Shown here piece by piece: positions 56,389-64,000 of a stretch of DNA of 64,000 nucleotides. Under the pieces are notes generated by a model. That model was not told the origin of the DNA. It did no database searches and saw only the letters and a list, made by a program, of their open reading frames with translations. The DNA is from Gammaproteobacteria bacterium (GTDB taxonomy: Bacteria; Pseudomonadota; Gammaproteobacteria; SZUA-152). Each line of letters begins with the position of its first letter. The first letter of the stretch is position 1. Position numbers and translations under genes: made by a program. The DNA lies in assembly GCA_021647505.1 (NCBI GenBank), contig JAKIUN010000008.1, positions 27,600-91,599 of the forward strand, written 5' to 3'.

Positions 56389-59075
56389 CGCACTTGCTTG
56401 GTCTGGCGCCCTGGGATAGCGATGCCGCCGGTCGGGATCGTCAAGACCGATTGGCTCTGTAGGCCGATGCTGAAGCCGGAGACAAAATTCAGTCCACTAT
56501 GGCTGTCGCCGGCGCCAATGGTCTTGGGCTGGCTGCGTGACAGATAGACTCCGCAGGCCTCGCCCGCATCGCAAATAATGCCATCATTATTTTGATCGGT
56601 TCCGGCGAAGATGACATAGCGCTGCCCCTCGGTGATGGGGACGTTGTCGAGCCGGAAGTGATATTCCCCGTTCTGAGGGGGGCCTGACCACTGCGAGCTG
56701 GAGGCCTTGCCGGTCTCCGTATCAACCAGCAAGACGTAGTGAAAACCCACATCGCTGGCGACGCCCTGCCCGCCCACTTGCTGGATGACCGACACCGTGA
56801 CGGCGGGAAGGGTGGCATCGGACGGCGTGACGGTAATCGTGGCCGTATAGGTACCTGCCGACAGGTTAGTCCTGTCCACCGTTACCTGATAGCTGCCGAG
56901 CCCGGTGGTGGCATCCACGGAGTCGGTGGTCACCACCGTCAGCCAATCCGCATCATCGCTGATGGGCTCAATGGTCAATGTCCCCGAGCCGCCATTGACC
57001 ACTGACAGGGGGAGGCTGGTGAGGTTGCTGCCGAAGTTCAGGGAGGCGGGGGTCACGCTGAGCAATGGGTTATCCGGAATGGTGCCCCCATTTGCCAAAA
57101 GTTTGGCTTCTTCCACGGCCTTGAGGGCATCGATCAGACCATGGCCAAACTGGTTATCCTTGCCGCTGGTGCCGAGGTCTTCGACGATTTTGCCCAACAG
57201 ATTATCCACATCTGCGGGCGTCAGGCCGCTGTACACCGATTTCATCAGGGCTACCACACCGGCCATGTGAGGCGCGGCCATGGAGGTGCCCTGTTCGAAT
57301 TTATAAACGTAATCGGTTCCACCGCCCGAGTCATCGCCGGCGGTACTGAGCACGCCATCGGAATACCCGTCACCGTTGATATCCCGCCCGGCATCGCCAC
57401 CGGGTGCGGCCACATCGATGCTGGTGCCGAAATTGGAATAGGGCGCCAGTTGTTTATTGATGTCCACTGCGCTGACGGAGATGACTCCGTCATAGGCGGC
57501 GGGATAGGAGGGGCTGCTGGTGGATTCATTGCCTGCGGCCGCAACGATGATCACGCCGGCGTTGCGAACTGCGGTATAGACAACCTGCTCCGCCTGGGAG
57601 TAGCTGCCACCGCCGAGGCTGAGGTTAATCACATCGGCCCTATTGGCATTGGTGAGAACGATGCCGGAATCATTGGACAGGCCAGCGGCATAGCGTACCG
57701 CCTGGCTGATGTCGTAGCTGGTGCCGCCACCCGTGCCCAGGACGCGCAGCGGCATGATCTTCGCCCCCGGGGCCACGCCTGCCACGCCGCTGCCGCTGCC
57801 GCTAAAGCTGGTCGCCGCAGCAATGGTGCCGGCGACGTGGGTGCCATGGAAGGAACTGCCGCCGGTGGCCGAGTCACCGGGATCATTGGGATCGGAATCG
57901 ATGCCTGACTGGCCATCCTGGGAGATGGTGTCATTCTGGATGAAGTCATAACCGCCATCGGCCGAAAACTGCCCGGCCAGATCGGGATGGTCGAGCAGAA
58001 CCCCAGTGTCGATCACGGCCACGATGACACTGCTCTTGCCGGTGCTTGCTTCCCAGACACCCCAGGCGGCGGGCAGATTGATAAGCGGATAGTGCCATTG
58101 CAGGTCGTAATATTGATCCGTGGGCGTCAACTTGGCGCGGCGGATATAGTTTGGCTCCGCATACAACACATCGTGGCGTTTGCGCAGGGCCTTGATCACC
58201 TGCAGGGTATCCATCTTCAATTGTTTATCGGGATCTGCTGAGCGGAATTGTTTCGCTTGGCCGCCTTTTTGTGCCGATGTGATACCCAGGGCCTTGAAGC
58301 TTGCCTGGCGGCTTTGCGGGTCTCCCAACCCCAGCAGCATGGCCCGGCCGTTGGCGCCAGCCTTGGCTTGCAGACCAAGGCTGGCCGCCCGGGTCGCCGG
58401 GGTCTGATTTGCGCTCAAGGTCAGTGCGGTGTCTTTGAAACGCACAATAACGTCGCCGGGCACGAAGTCATCGCTCGATACCAGCCTGCTGGTTGCGGCC
58501 GAGGTGGTGCCTTGACCAATGACCAAGGCGTAGTTGGTATAACCGGAGTGAGCATAGACCTCAACGATATAGTCTCCGGCCTGGAGGTCGGTCAGGCTTT
58601 CCGTCTGACCGGTACCATTCGACCAGAAGTCCGGGTTTTCCGGGTCAATGTCGCCATCGTCATAATACAGAAACAGATCAAGGTCACCCGTCTTGAAATC
58701 GGCAATATTAAGGGTAATGGTCTGGCCCGCAGCCAGGCTGACGCGATAATAATCCCAGTGGTCGCCAGAAAAGGATGAGCGGCCGCTATTGCCAGTACCG
58801 GCCACATTCGCGTAACCGCCCACCATCACCGGATTAGGGATCGACTGAGCCTGGGCAGGGGTATCGTTGGCCGCGTAGGGCGCGATGGGGTCATTGATAT
58901 CACTGTCAACGATAGAGCCCGCAGCACTGCTCACTGTACCGCTAAGGGTGAAGTGAGGGGCAGGCGGGTTGTCTCCTGAGTCATCGCCACCGGTACAGCC
59001 ACTCAGAAAGCCAATCAGCCCCCCCAGAAGCAAAATGGATTTCAGTGTCTGGTGGGTAGCACGGTTATGCGACAT
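56385..59075 (-). CDS. S8 family serine protease lipoprotein with PPC domain
   Basis: The protein has 896 residues. A signal peptide with lipobox LSGC (about residue 27) is followed by an acidic, Gly-rich linker. A PPC (pre-peptidase C-terminal) domain at about 95-190 has GDHWDYYRVSLAAG and GDLDLFLYYDDG. A propeptide with VIRFKD-type sequence and ALRKRHDVLYAEPNY precedes the catalytic domain. The triad is Asp in VIDTGVLLDHPDL (about 355), His in HGTHVAGT (about 411) and Ser in GTSMAAPHMAGV (about 598). A BACON-like or Ig-like region (SVTPASLNFGSNL) and a C-terminal lipid-to-surface module (DVGFHYVLLVD) follow. The start at 59075 was preferred to 59102, since AGGAAGG lies upstream. It is probably anchored in the outer membrane. 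Confidence 0.9.
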   Translation of the reverse strand: MSHNRATHQTLKSILLLGGLIGFLSGCTGGDDSGDNPPAPHFTLSGTVSSAAGSIVDSDINDPIAPYAANDTPAQAQSIPNPVMVGGYANVAGTGNSGRSSFSGDHWDYYRVSLAAGQTITLNIADFKTGDLDLFLYYDDGDIDPENPDFWSNGTGQTESLTDLQAGDYIVEVYAHSGYTNYALVIGQGTTSAATSRLVSSDDFVPGDVIVRFKDTALTLSANQTPATRAASLGLQAKAGANGRAMLLGLGDPQSRQASFKALGITSAQKGGQAKQFRSADPDKQLKMDTLQVIKALRKRHDVLYAEPNYIRRAKLTPTDQYYDLQWHYPLINLPAAWGVWEASTGKSSVIVAVIDTGVLLDHPDLAGQFSADGGYDFIQNDTISQDGQSGIDSDPNDPGDSATGGSSFHGTHVAGTIAAATSFSGSGSGVAGVAPGAKIMPLRVLGTGGGTSYDISQAVRYAAGLSNDSGIVLTNANRADVINLSLGGGSYSQAEQVVYTAVRNAGVIIVAAAGNESTSSPSYPAAYDGVISVSAVDINKQLAPYSNFGTSIDVAAPGGDAGRDINGDGYSDGVLSTAGDDSGGGTDYVYKFEQGTSMAAPHMAGVVALMKSVYSGLTPADVDNLLGKIVEDLGTSGKDNQFGHGLIDALKAVEEAKLLANGGTIPDNPLLSVTPASLNFGSNLTSLPLSVVNGGSGTLTIEPISDDADWLTVVTTDSVDATTGLGSYQVTVDRTNLSAGTYTATITVTPSDATLPAVTVSVIQQVGGQGVASDVGFHYVLLVDTETGKASSSQWSGPPQNGEYHFRLDNVPITEGQRYVIFAGTDQNNDGIICDAGEACGVYLSRSQPKTIGAGDSHSGLNFVSGFSIGLQSQSVLTIPTGGIAIPGRQTKQVR

Positions 59076-59270
59076 TGTAAAAAGCCTTCCTAATTTGGTC
59101 ATCAGACATATCTAAAACACGTTTATTTGCCCGTGTGTAAAAACAATACATCACGTCAACGGCAATTGGACAGCAGAGTATCCCAAGCCGCAGGGAAAAT
59201 CACCTGAGCAAATACAGAATATTGCCAAAATCGACGGATTTCCAAGCACAACTTCACACTCTGCCACGTA

Positions 59271-59780
59271 TCAACCGGTCAACATGAGCCAGAGATAGGC
59301 CAGGCTGAACATCGCCATGGTGGCAATAGCCATCCGGCTCCACAGAGTCATCAAGGCACTTGGCCGGTTGGCCACGGCGATTGTTTCACCCTGCATCACG
59401 CGGTGATTAATGGCGGCGAGAACCGGCGCGGAAAGAAAAGAGACGACGGTGGCAACGGTGACAACCAGCCCCATGGCGCCTGCGGTATTGCTGACCACAA
59501 GGAATATCGTCACGGTACCGATCACGCAGATCGCCAGCATAACCCGGTAAACATGCCGTGGGACACCATCCATAGCGGGGGCTGATGCCATCGACCGATT
59601 GGCTGCCACTGGCTGATGATCGCTGCTGTCGCGTCGCCAGATCAGGTAACACGCTGCCAGGGTTCGTGGGTAGGCATCCAGGCAGGTCAGCGTGGTACTG
59701 AACATGGTTGGCAGGGCCGCAATACCAATGAGGGGATAGGCCCACTCACTCAACATAATACAAACCCAACACAATGACAT
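59271..59780 (-). pseudogene. Nramp family metal transporter, C-terminal remnant
   Basis: These 169 residues align with the last third of Nramp proteins: WAYPLIGIAALPTMFSTTLT and LDAYPRTLAACYLIW, then two helices around VIGTVTIFLVVSNTAG and the closing LMTLWSRMAIATM. The N-terminal two thirds, with the DPGN and MPH transport motifs, are missing. The frame begins just inside a truncated transposase remnant. It is a broken gene, although the rest is still open. Confidence 0.65.
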
Positions 59781-59804
59781 TGCCTCTACATAACTGAATT
59801 CGCC

Positions 59805-59945
59805 ATGTCACACTGTCGGCGAGCAAATACCGCCGGGGGAACTTACTTCTTCACCGTGGCGAGCTACCGCCGGCAGAAAATTCTCTGTGATGAGCGGGTT
59901 CGTGATGCTTTGCGTGAAGGGATAGGTCGGACGCGGAAAAAATAA
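59805..59945 (+). pseudogene. RAYT transposase, N-terminal fragment
   Basis: A 46-residue frame reads MSHCRRANTAGGTYFFTVA, SYRRQKILCDERVRDALREG, then IGRTRKK-stop. This is the start of REP-associated tyrosine transposases, with the GGTYFFT strand conserved, cut at about a quarter of the usual length. The His-x-His and catalytic Tyr are absent. It adjoins the Nramp remnant, so the transposase or its passage probably caused that loss. Confidence 0.7.
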
Positions 59946-60047
59946 GGTGCTTAGCGCGGATGGGCTGAGTAGTTACCAGGAATTATTGGATTCAAAGCCC
60001 TCACTGTTAGAGTTATCCCAAGGTAAAACACGGTGTAGTTTTGCCCG

Positions 60048-60617
60048 CTATTTGTCACCAAGCATCCCTTTTTTTAAATCTGAATCCGCCGGTTTCTTTC
60101 CCAACCAGACTCTGAGCAGGGCGGGGTAAAATTCCTCGCCGGGGATGTTGCCCATTATTTGATCATTGATACTGACCCGGGTGCCGATTCCCGGCAGATA
60201 ATCCAGTGTGATGTGGTCGCTGCGTTTGACGGTGACAAACAGTTGATTGAAGGTTTCGAGCTTTGTTTCAAGGACCTTGAATTGTTCGCTGCTGTGATTG
60301 TTCTGGAGACCATCATTCCAGCCGTCAATGAGATTTTCCCTGCTGACTTCCTTGTAGAGGAAGTGCATCAAGACTCGTTTGGGGCCAGGCATGTTAATGG
60401 CCGATTCGGCGTCCGTTGTTTTTTCCGGAAGATAGAGCGCACCCACATAAATATCAAAAAATAATTTGCTGCGGATGCCTGCGCCATTCAATTTGAGGGT
60501 GGTGTCGGTGAGTTTGACTTGCTCGGGTACGGTGACGCCGGCTACGTCCTGTGCATAGACACCGATGGGCAGGAAGAGGAGTAATAGCAGGCTGACATAT
60601 TTAATCCGAACGTTCAT
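60048..60617 (-). CDS. Chalcone isomerase-like periplasmic protein
   Basis: The protein has 189 residues. The signal peptide ends at VYAQ (about residue 23). The domain has the chalcone-isomerase-like pattern LTDTTLKLNGAGIRSKLFF then IYVGALYLPEKT, and ends with WLGKKPADSDLKKGMLG. Bacterial members lack the plant substrate and may bind fatty acids; function is unknown. It is monocistronic. Confidence 0.85.
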   Translation of the reverse strand: MNVRIKYVSLLLLLFLPIGVYAQDVAGVTVPEQVKLTDTTLKLNGAGIRSKLFFDIYVGALYLPEKTTDAESAINMPGPKRVLMHFLYKEVSRENLIDGWNDGLQNNHSSEQFKVLETKLETFNQLFVTVKRSDHITLDYLPGIGTRVSINDQIMGNIPGEEFYPALLRVWLGKKPADSDLKKGMLGDK

Positions 60618-60803
60618 TTCAGGTTCTCCGTGTTTTATTGTCTGACTTATAACACAGCTTGGGAGATTTTGAATGCCGTCAGTCCGGCGCAGGCGGAATC
60701 CAGTGATTTCAACGGCGTGCGGGGTGCCGGGGCAAGCCGGGTATGACGATGTGCATGTTCCTCAACGGAATACCATACTGGAGAGATTTTTACCCCGCCC
60801 AAT

Positions 60804-60838
60804 AAAAAAGCCGCACCAATAAATAGTGCGGCTTTTTT
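60804..60838 (-). terminator. Rho-independent terminator of yqhA
   Basis: Perfect 13-base arms (60804-60816 and 60826-60838) enclose a nine-base loop, with a U run on the minus transcript. It lies 50 bases past the yqhA stop. The A/T-rich stem ends make it usable from both sides. Confidence 0.88.
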
Positions 60839-60889
60839 TATTGATCACTTACAAAACTAAAGTGATATAACGTTTGGAGCAGAAAAGGC

Positions 60890-61399
60890 CTATTTCCGCT
60901 TTTTGTCCGCTGCCAACCAATCGGTCACGGCGAACAACAGGGCGGATACGACGAAGGTCATGTGGATACCGACCTGCCAGGCGAGCTCTGTATTGGTGTA
61001 TTTATCGATGCTGAGGAAGGCCTTGAGCAGTTCGATGGCCGAGATGGCGATGATGGAGCCGATGAGCTTCATCTTCAGATCGGAGAAGGTGACATGCCCC
61101 ATCCAGTTGGGGCGGTCTTCGCTGTCGCCGGTCTCGATCTTGGAGACAAAGTTTTCATAGCCGGCGAAGATGATGATCAGCAGCAGATTGGCAATCATCA
61201 CCACGTCGATCAGGGTCAGGATGCTGATAATGACCTCTGAACCTGTACCACTGAAGGCTATTGGAACAAAGCTGATGAACTCTTTGATGAATTTGACCAG
61301 CAGCAGGGCAATACTGAGAACCAGTCCGAGATAAAAGGGCACTAGCAGCCAGCGGCTGTTGAAGATAATGACTTCGATAAAGTGTTCGACCTTTCTCAT
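60890..61399 (-). CDS. YqhA family membrane protein (UPF0114, TIGR00645)
   Basis: The protein has 169 residues and four transmembrane helices: LLVPFYLGLVLSIALLLVKF, then a pair around IVMIANLLLIIIFAGYENFV, and a closing LAWQVGIHMTFVVSALLFAV. The motif NLLLIIIFAGYENFVSKI and ENRPNWMGHVTFSDLKMKLI-type text are characteristic of UPF0114. Function is unknown. It is the gene upstream of the bidirectional terminator and lies 80 bp downstream of deaD on the same strand. Confidence 0.9.
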   Translation of the reverse strand: MRKVEHFIEVIIFNSRWLLVPFYLGLVLSIALLLVKFIKEFISFVPIAFSGTGSEVIISILTLIDVVMIANLLLIIIFAGYENFVSKIETGDSEDRPNWMGHVTFSDLKMKLIGSIIAISAIELLKAFLSIDKYTNTELAWQVGIHMTFVVSALLFAVTDWLAADKKRK

Positions 61400-61479
61400 G
61401 GATATTTACGTTCCTACTCAGTGTTGAAGATGAAACTTTTCCGCACCATGCGGTGCGGGAAATCGTTGCCTCGTGTTGC

Positions 61480-63294
61480 TCAGCCTTTTGCCTTGCGCGC
61501 GGCGACGGCCTTGCGCTTGGCGGGCTTTTTCTTGCTGTGGGCCTTGTCGGACTTGCCTTTGGATTTGCGCGGTTTGGCGGCCTTTACTGCTTCGTCGAGG
61601 CGGCTGATTTCCAGCTTTTGTCCACACACCCAGGTTTTCTTCAGATCCATGAAGATGTCTTTCGGCATGTCGGTGGGCAGGTCGATGGTCGTAAAATCGT
61701 CAAAGATTTCAATGTGGCCAATGTACTGCGCATCGATGCCGGCCTCGTTGGCGATGGCGCCGACGATATTGCCGGGTTTGACGTCGTGGCTGTAGCCCAC
61801 GGCGAGACGGAAGCGGCTCATTTCCACGTCGGGATGTTCTTTCAGTGGACGCGGGGTGTTGCTGGGGGTGGCATTCGATGTGCGTGGCTGGCGCTGGGGG
61901 CGCTCAGCGCGGCCCTGGCGACCGTCACGACCCTCGGCAACGATGCGCGGCGGGCGTTCACGGCGTTGTGGCTTGTCGCTCAGCAGTAGCGGCTCCTTGC
62001 CCTGCGACATGTGTGCGAGGGCGGCGGCGATACTCAACGGGTCGGTGTCGTGCTCACGCTGATAGTCGCCCACCAACTGGTTAAAGATGTCGAGGTTCTG
62101 GTTGTCAAGGGTCTCGCTGATGCGCTGCTTGAAACGTTCGATGCGCTGCACGTTGATGTCCGAAGCGGTGGGCATCTGCATAACTTCGATGGGCTGGCGC
62201 GTGGCGCGCTCGATGGCGTTGAGCATGCGACGTTCACGCGGAGCGACGAACAGGATGGCGTCGCCTTTGCGGCCGGCACGGCCGGTACGGCCAATACGGT
62301 GCACGTAGGATTCGGTGTCGTGGGGCACGTCGTAGTTGATGACGTGGCTGATGCGTTCGACATCGAGGCCGCGGGCCACCACGTCGGTGGCGACGAGAAT
62401 GTCCAGCTGGCTCTTCTTCAGGCGCTGGATGATGCGCTCTCGGTTATTCTGCGGAATATCACCGTTGAGCGCGGCGCTGGCGTAGCCGCGTGCGGCCAGC
62501 TTGTCGGCTAGCTCCACGGTGGCGGTCTTGGTGCGCACGAAGACGATCATGCCGTCGAAGTCTTCCGACTCCAGGATGCGGGTCAGGGCATCCAGCTTGT
62601 GCAGGCCGCTGACCGCCCAGTAACGCTGGCGAATGGTGGTGACGGTGGCGGTCTTGGTGGCGATCTTGACCACCACCGGATTGTTCAGATAGCGCTCGGC
62701 GACCTTGCGGATAACGGCTGGCATGGTGGCGGAGAAAAGGGCGATCTGGCGCTTTTTCGGTGTCTGTTCGAGGATCCATTCGACGTCGTCGATGAAGCCC
62801 ATGCGTAGCATCTCGTCGGCCTCGTCCAGCACCAGTGCTTGCAGGCCACTGAGATCCAGGGTGCCACGACGGATGTGATCCATCACCCGGCCGGGGGTGC
62901 CGACGACGACTTGCACGCCGCGTTTCAGCTGGCGCAGCTGGTTGGTGTAGGACTGGCCGCCGTAAATGGGCAGGACGTGGAAATTCTTTATGTGGTGGGC
63001 GTAGCTCTGGAAGGCCTCGGCGACCTGGATCGCCAGCTCACGCGTGGGCGTCAGCACCAGCAGCTGCGGGCCGGCGCGCTTGCTGGTGTCGATGCGTGAC
63101 AGCAGTGGCAGGGCGAAGGCGGCGGTCTTACCGGTGCCGGTCTGTGCCTGGCCCAGCAGGTCGCGGCCTTCCAGGAGTAAGGGGATACTCTCGGCCTGGA
63201 TGGCGGAGGGTTGCTCGTAGCCGGCGTCTTCGACGGCCTTTAAAATCGGCGCGGCCAGGCCCATGGCCTGGAAGGTGGTGGGGGTGGATGACAT
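61480..63294 (-). CDS. deaD: DEAD-box RNA helicase DeaD (CsdA)
   Basis: The protein has 604 residues. Helicase motifs in order are FQAMGLAAPI (Q-motif region), AQTGTGKTAAF (Walker A), PTRELAIQV, TPGRVMDHI, LDEADEM (II), SATMPA (III), VFVRTKTAT (IV), ATDVVARGLD (V) and HRIGRTGRAG (VI). The C-terminal part holds the DbpA/CsdA RNA-binding domain (FRLAVGYSHDVKPGNIVGA) and a Lys/Arg-rich tail (KAAKPRKSKGKSDKAH). It remodels structured RNA and supports ribosome assembly in the cold. It is preceded by about 500 bp without a gene, so a long leader like that of E. coli deaD is possible. Confidence 0.95.
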   Translation of the reverse strand: MSSTPTTFQAMGLAAPILKAVEDAGYEQPSAIQAESIPLLLEGRDLLGQAQTGTGKTAAFALPLLSRIDTSKRAGPQLLVLTPTRELAIQVAEAFQSYAHHIKNFHVLPIYGGQSYTNQLRQLKRGVQVVVGTPGRVMDHIRRGTLDLSGLQALVLDEADEMLRMGFIDDVEWILEQTPKKRQIALFSATMPAVIRKVAERYLNNPVVVKIATKTATVTTIRQRYWAVSGLHKLDALTRILESEDFDGMIVFVRTKTATVELADKLAARGYASAALNGDIPQNNRERIIQRLKKSQLDILVATDVVARGLDVERISHVINYDVPHDTESYVHRIGRTGRAGRKGDAILFVAPRERRMLNAIERATRQPIEVMQMPTASDINVQRIERFKQRISETLDNQNLDIFNQLVGDYQREHDTDPLSIAAALAHMSQGKEPLLLSDKPQRRERPPRIVAEGRDGRQGRAERPQRQPRTSNATPSNTPRPLKEHPDVEMSRFRLAVGYSHDVKPGNIVGAIANEAGIDAQYIGHIEIFDDFTTIDLPTDMPKDIFMDLKKTWVCGQKLEISRLDEAVKAAKPRKSKGKSDKAHSKKKPAKRKAVAARKAKG

Positions 63295-63806
63295 GTAAAA
63301 CCTCTGCTGTTCGTATGCGCCGCTTTACTTTGCTGGAAAGTAAGGTGGCAGGGGATTCCATCGCGCGGCCGCATTTGGGGCAGATGCTGGTGCAAAAGAC
63401 CCACTACGGTACGCGCCCCGTCTCTCGTGGACGTGGGAAAGCTGGAATAGCACCTCGAACTCTGCGGGCCGCATTTATCGCCAAGGGATAAAGCGGGGCC
63501 GCGTGAAACCTGCAAAGGGGATGGCGGCGGGCGGAAGAGGTATTTCATGCCAGCGGTTGGAATGGCGGCGCGAAGTGTAACAGATCGTGGATGAATTGCC
63601 TAAATTTTGATCAGTTTTGTGTTTTTTCGAGGTCGTGAAATTAATGCGAAGTATGCAATGGCGCAGAGTTTTTGCCAGGGTTTTCTCCGCGTCCTCCGCA
63701 TCGTGGAGTATGGGGTCACGGAGTATGCAGAGTATGAGCAGAGGAGTATGTGAGGGAGTATGGGGTCAGGTCTTGTTTTTTGCTATATCTGGACTAAGCT
63801 CTGAGC
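63295..63806. other. Long non-coding region between deaD and a RAYT gene
   Basis: No supportable gene. The 14-base unit ggagtatggggtca occurs at 63705-63718 and again at 63755-63768, with shorter gagtatg echoes between. Sequences of this kind (ggggtcaggtcttg) commonly sit upstream of RAYT genes, as here. Confidence 0.6.
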
Positions 63807-64000
63807 ATGTCAAGACCGCTGAGAATTGAATATCACGGAGCGCTTTACCATGTGACCTCCAGAGGTGATGGGTGTGATGATATCTATCTTGACGATGAGG
63901 ATAGGAAAGAATTTCTGACGGTTCTTACTGATGTTTGTCGACGATTCAATTGGGTACTGCATGCTTACTGTCTGATGACAAACCACTACCACCTGCTGGT
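63807..64000 (+). CDS. REP-associated tyrosine transposase (RAYT), 3'-truncated by window end
   Basis: The ORF is open from ATG to the window edge (64 codons). The N-terminus is a Y1-type transposase: RPLRIEYHGALYHVTSRGDG, then an aligning EDRKEFLTVLTDVCRRFNW, and the HUH motif region MTNHYHLL at the end. It belongs to the IS200/IS605-related RAYT family, which acts on short palindromic repeats using a catalytic Tyr beyond this point. It is intact as far as visible. It would be the only potentially active mobile-element gene in the window. Confidence 0.88.
   Translation, partial: MSRPLRIEYHGALYHVTSRGDGCDDIYLDDEDRKEFLTVLTDVCRRFNWVLHAYCLMTNHYHLL

Noticed and set aside
60661..60790. Possible REP-like sequence cgtcagtccggcgcaggcggaatccag
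   Set aside because: Resembles a known repeat type, but no clear second arm could be paired by eye.

Overview
The window reads as chromosomal DNA of an aerobic or microaerobic gammaproteobacterium. The evidence is a complete cbb3 oxidase cluster (ccoNOQP with ccoG, H, I and S), a FadE/FadI/FadJ beta-oxidation run, UbiD, GmhB (so lipopolysaccharide heptose), UvrD, an OprI-like alanine-zipper lipoprotein, YcgN, YqhA and a Bax-like hydrolase. No phage block, CRISPR array or rRNA operon was seen. The genus cannot be named from the sequence alone. I ran no searches; family calls rest on motifs, lengths and neighbours.

Layout. 1-5.6 kb: the end of an ODP-type diiron metallo-beta-lactamase protein, a 216-bp element with perfect terminal inverted repeats, a lipoprotein cytochrome c, then a four-gene phosphorelay (Hpt, histidine kinase, receiver, Hpt-REC-REC-GGDEF) whose output should be c-di-GMP. 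5.7-8.7 kb: histidine phosphatase, Bax-like glucosaminidase, YiiX-like cysteine hydrolase. 8.7-17 kb: fatty-acid degradation (fadE, fadI, fadJ, acyl-CoA synthetase, thioesterase). 17-23.6 kb: an accessory stretch with a GNAT enzyme, a DUF3179 protein, a beta-propeller protein, hairpin repeats and two decayed GxxExxY genes. 21-32.7 kb (minus strand): a TauE-like transporter, ccoS, ccoI, an AT-rich lipoprotein, ccoH, ccoG, a 39-residue membrane protein, ccoP, ccoQ, ccoO and ccoN.

33-49 kb: YcgN, a TVP38-flavin disulfide reductase fusion, an L,D-transpeptidase with LysM and SPOR domains, an alanine-zipper lipoprotein, an orphan three-ORF cluster resembling an effector/immunity locus (39.0-40.4 kb), uvrD, a TIGR04219 outer-membrane protein, a histidine kinase coupled to a PhnD-like binding protein, an orphan ParA, ubiD and tRNA-Arg(CCG). 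49.5-53.9 kb: a tightly coupled operon of coiled-coil protein, OmpA-family protein with an internal membrane helix, Ras-like small GTPase and HD-GYP phosphodiesterase. This is the most distinctive intact system in the window and, like the first operon, touches c-di-GMP.

54-64 kb: plsC and gmhB, then a junction of two gene remnants (MazG-like and PIN-like). An S8 protease lipoprotein follows with a PrcB-like partner. Next come a truncated Nramp gene beside a truncated RAYT transposase, a chalcone-isomerase-like protein, yqhA, deaD, and the start of a second RAYT transposase at the right edge. Short palindromic repeats are scattered through intergenic gaps, and RAYT genes of the kind known to act on such repeats are present.
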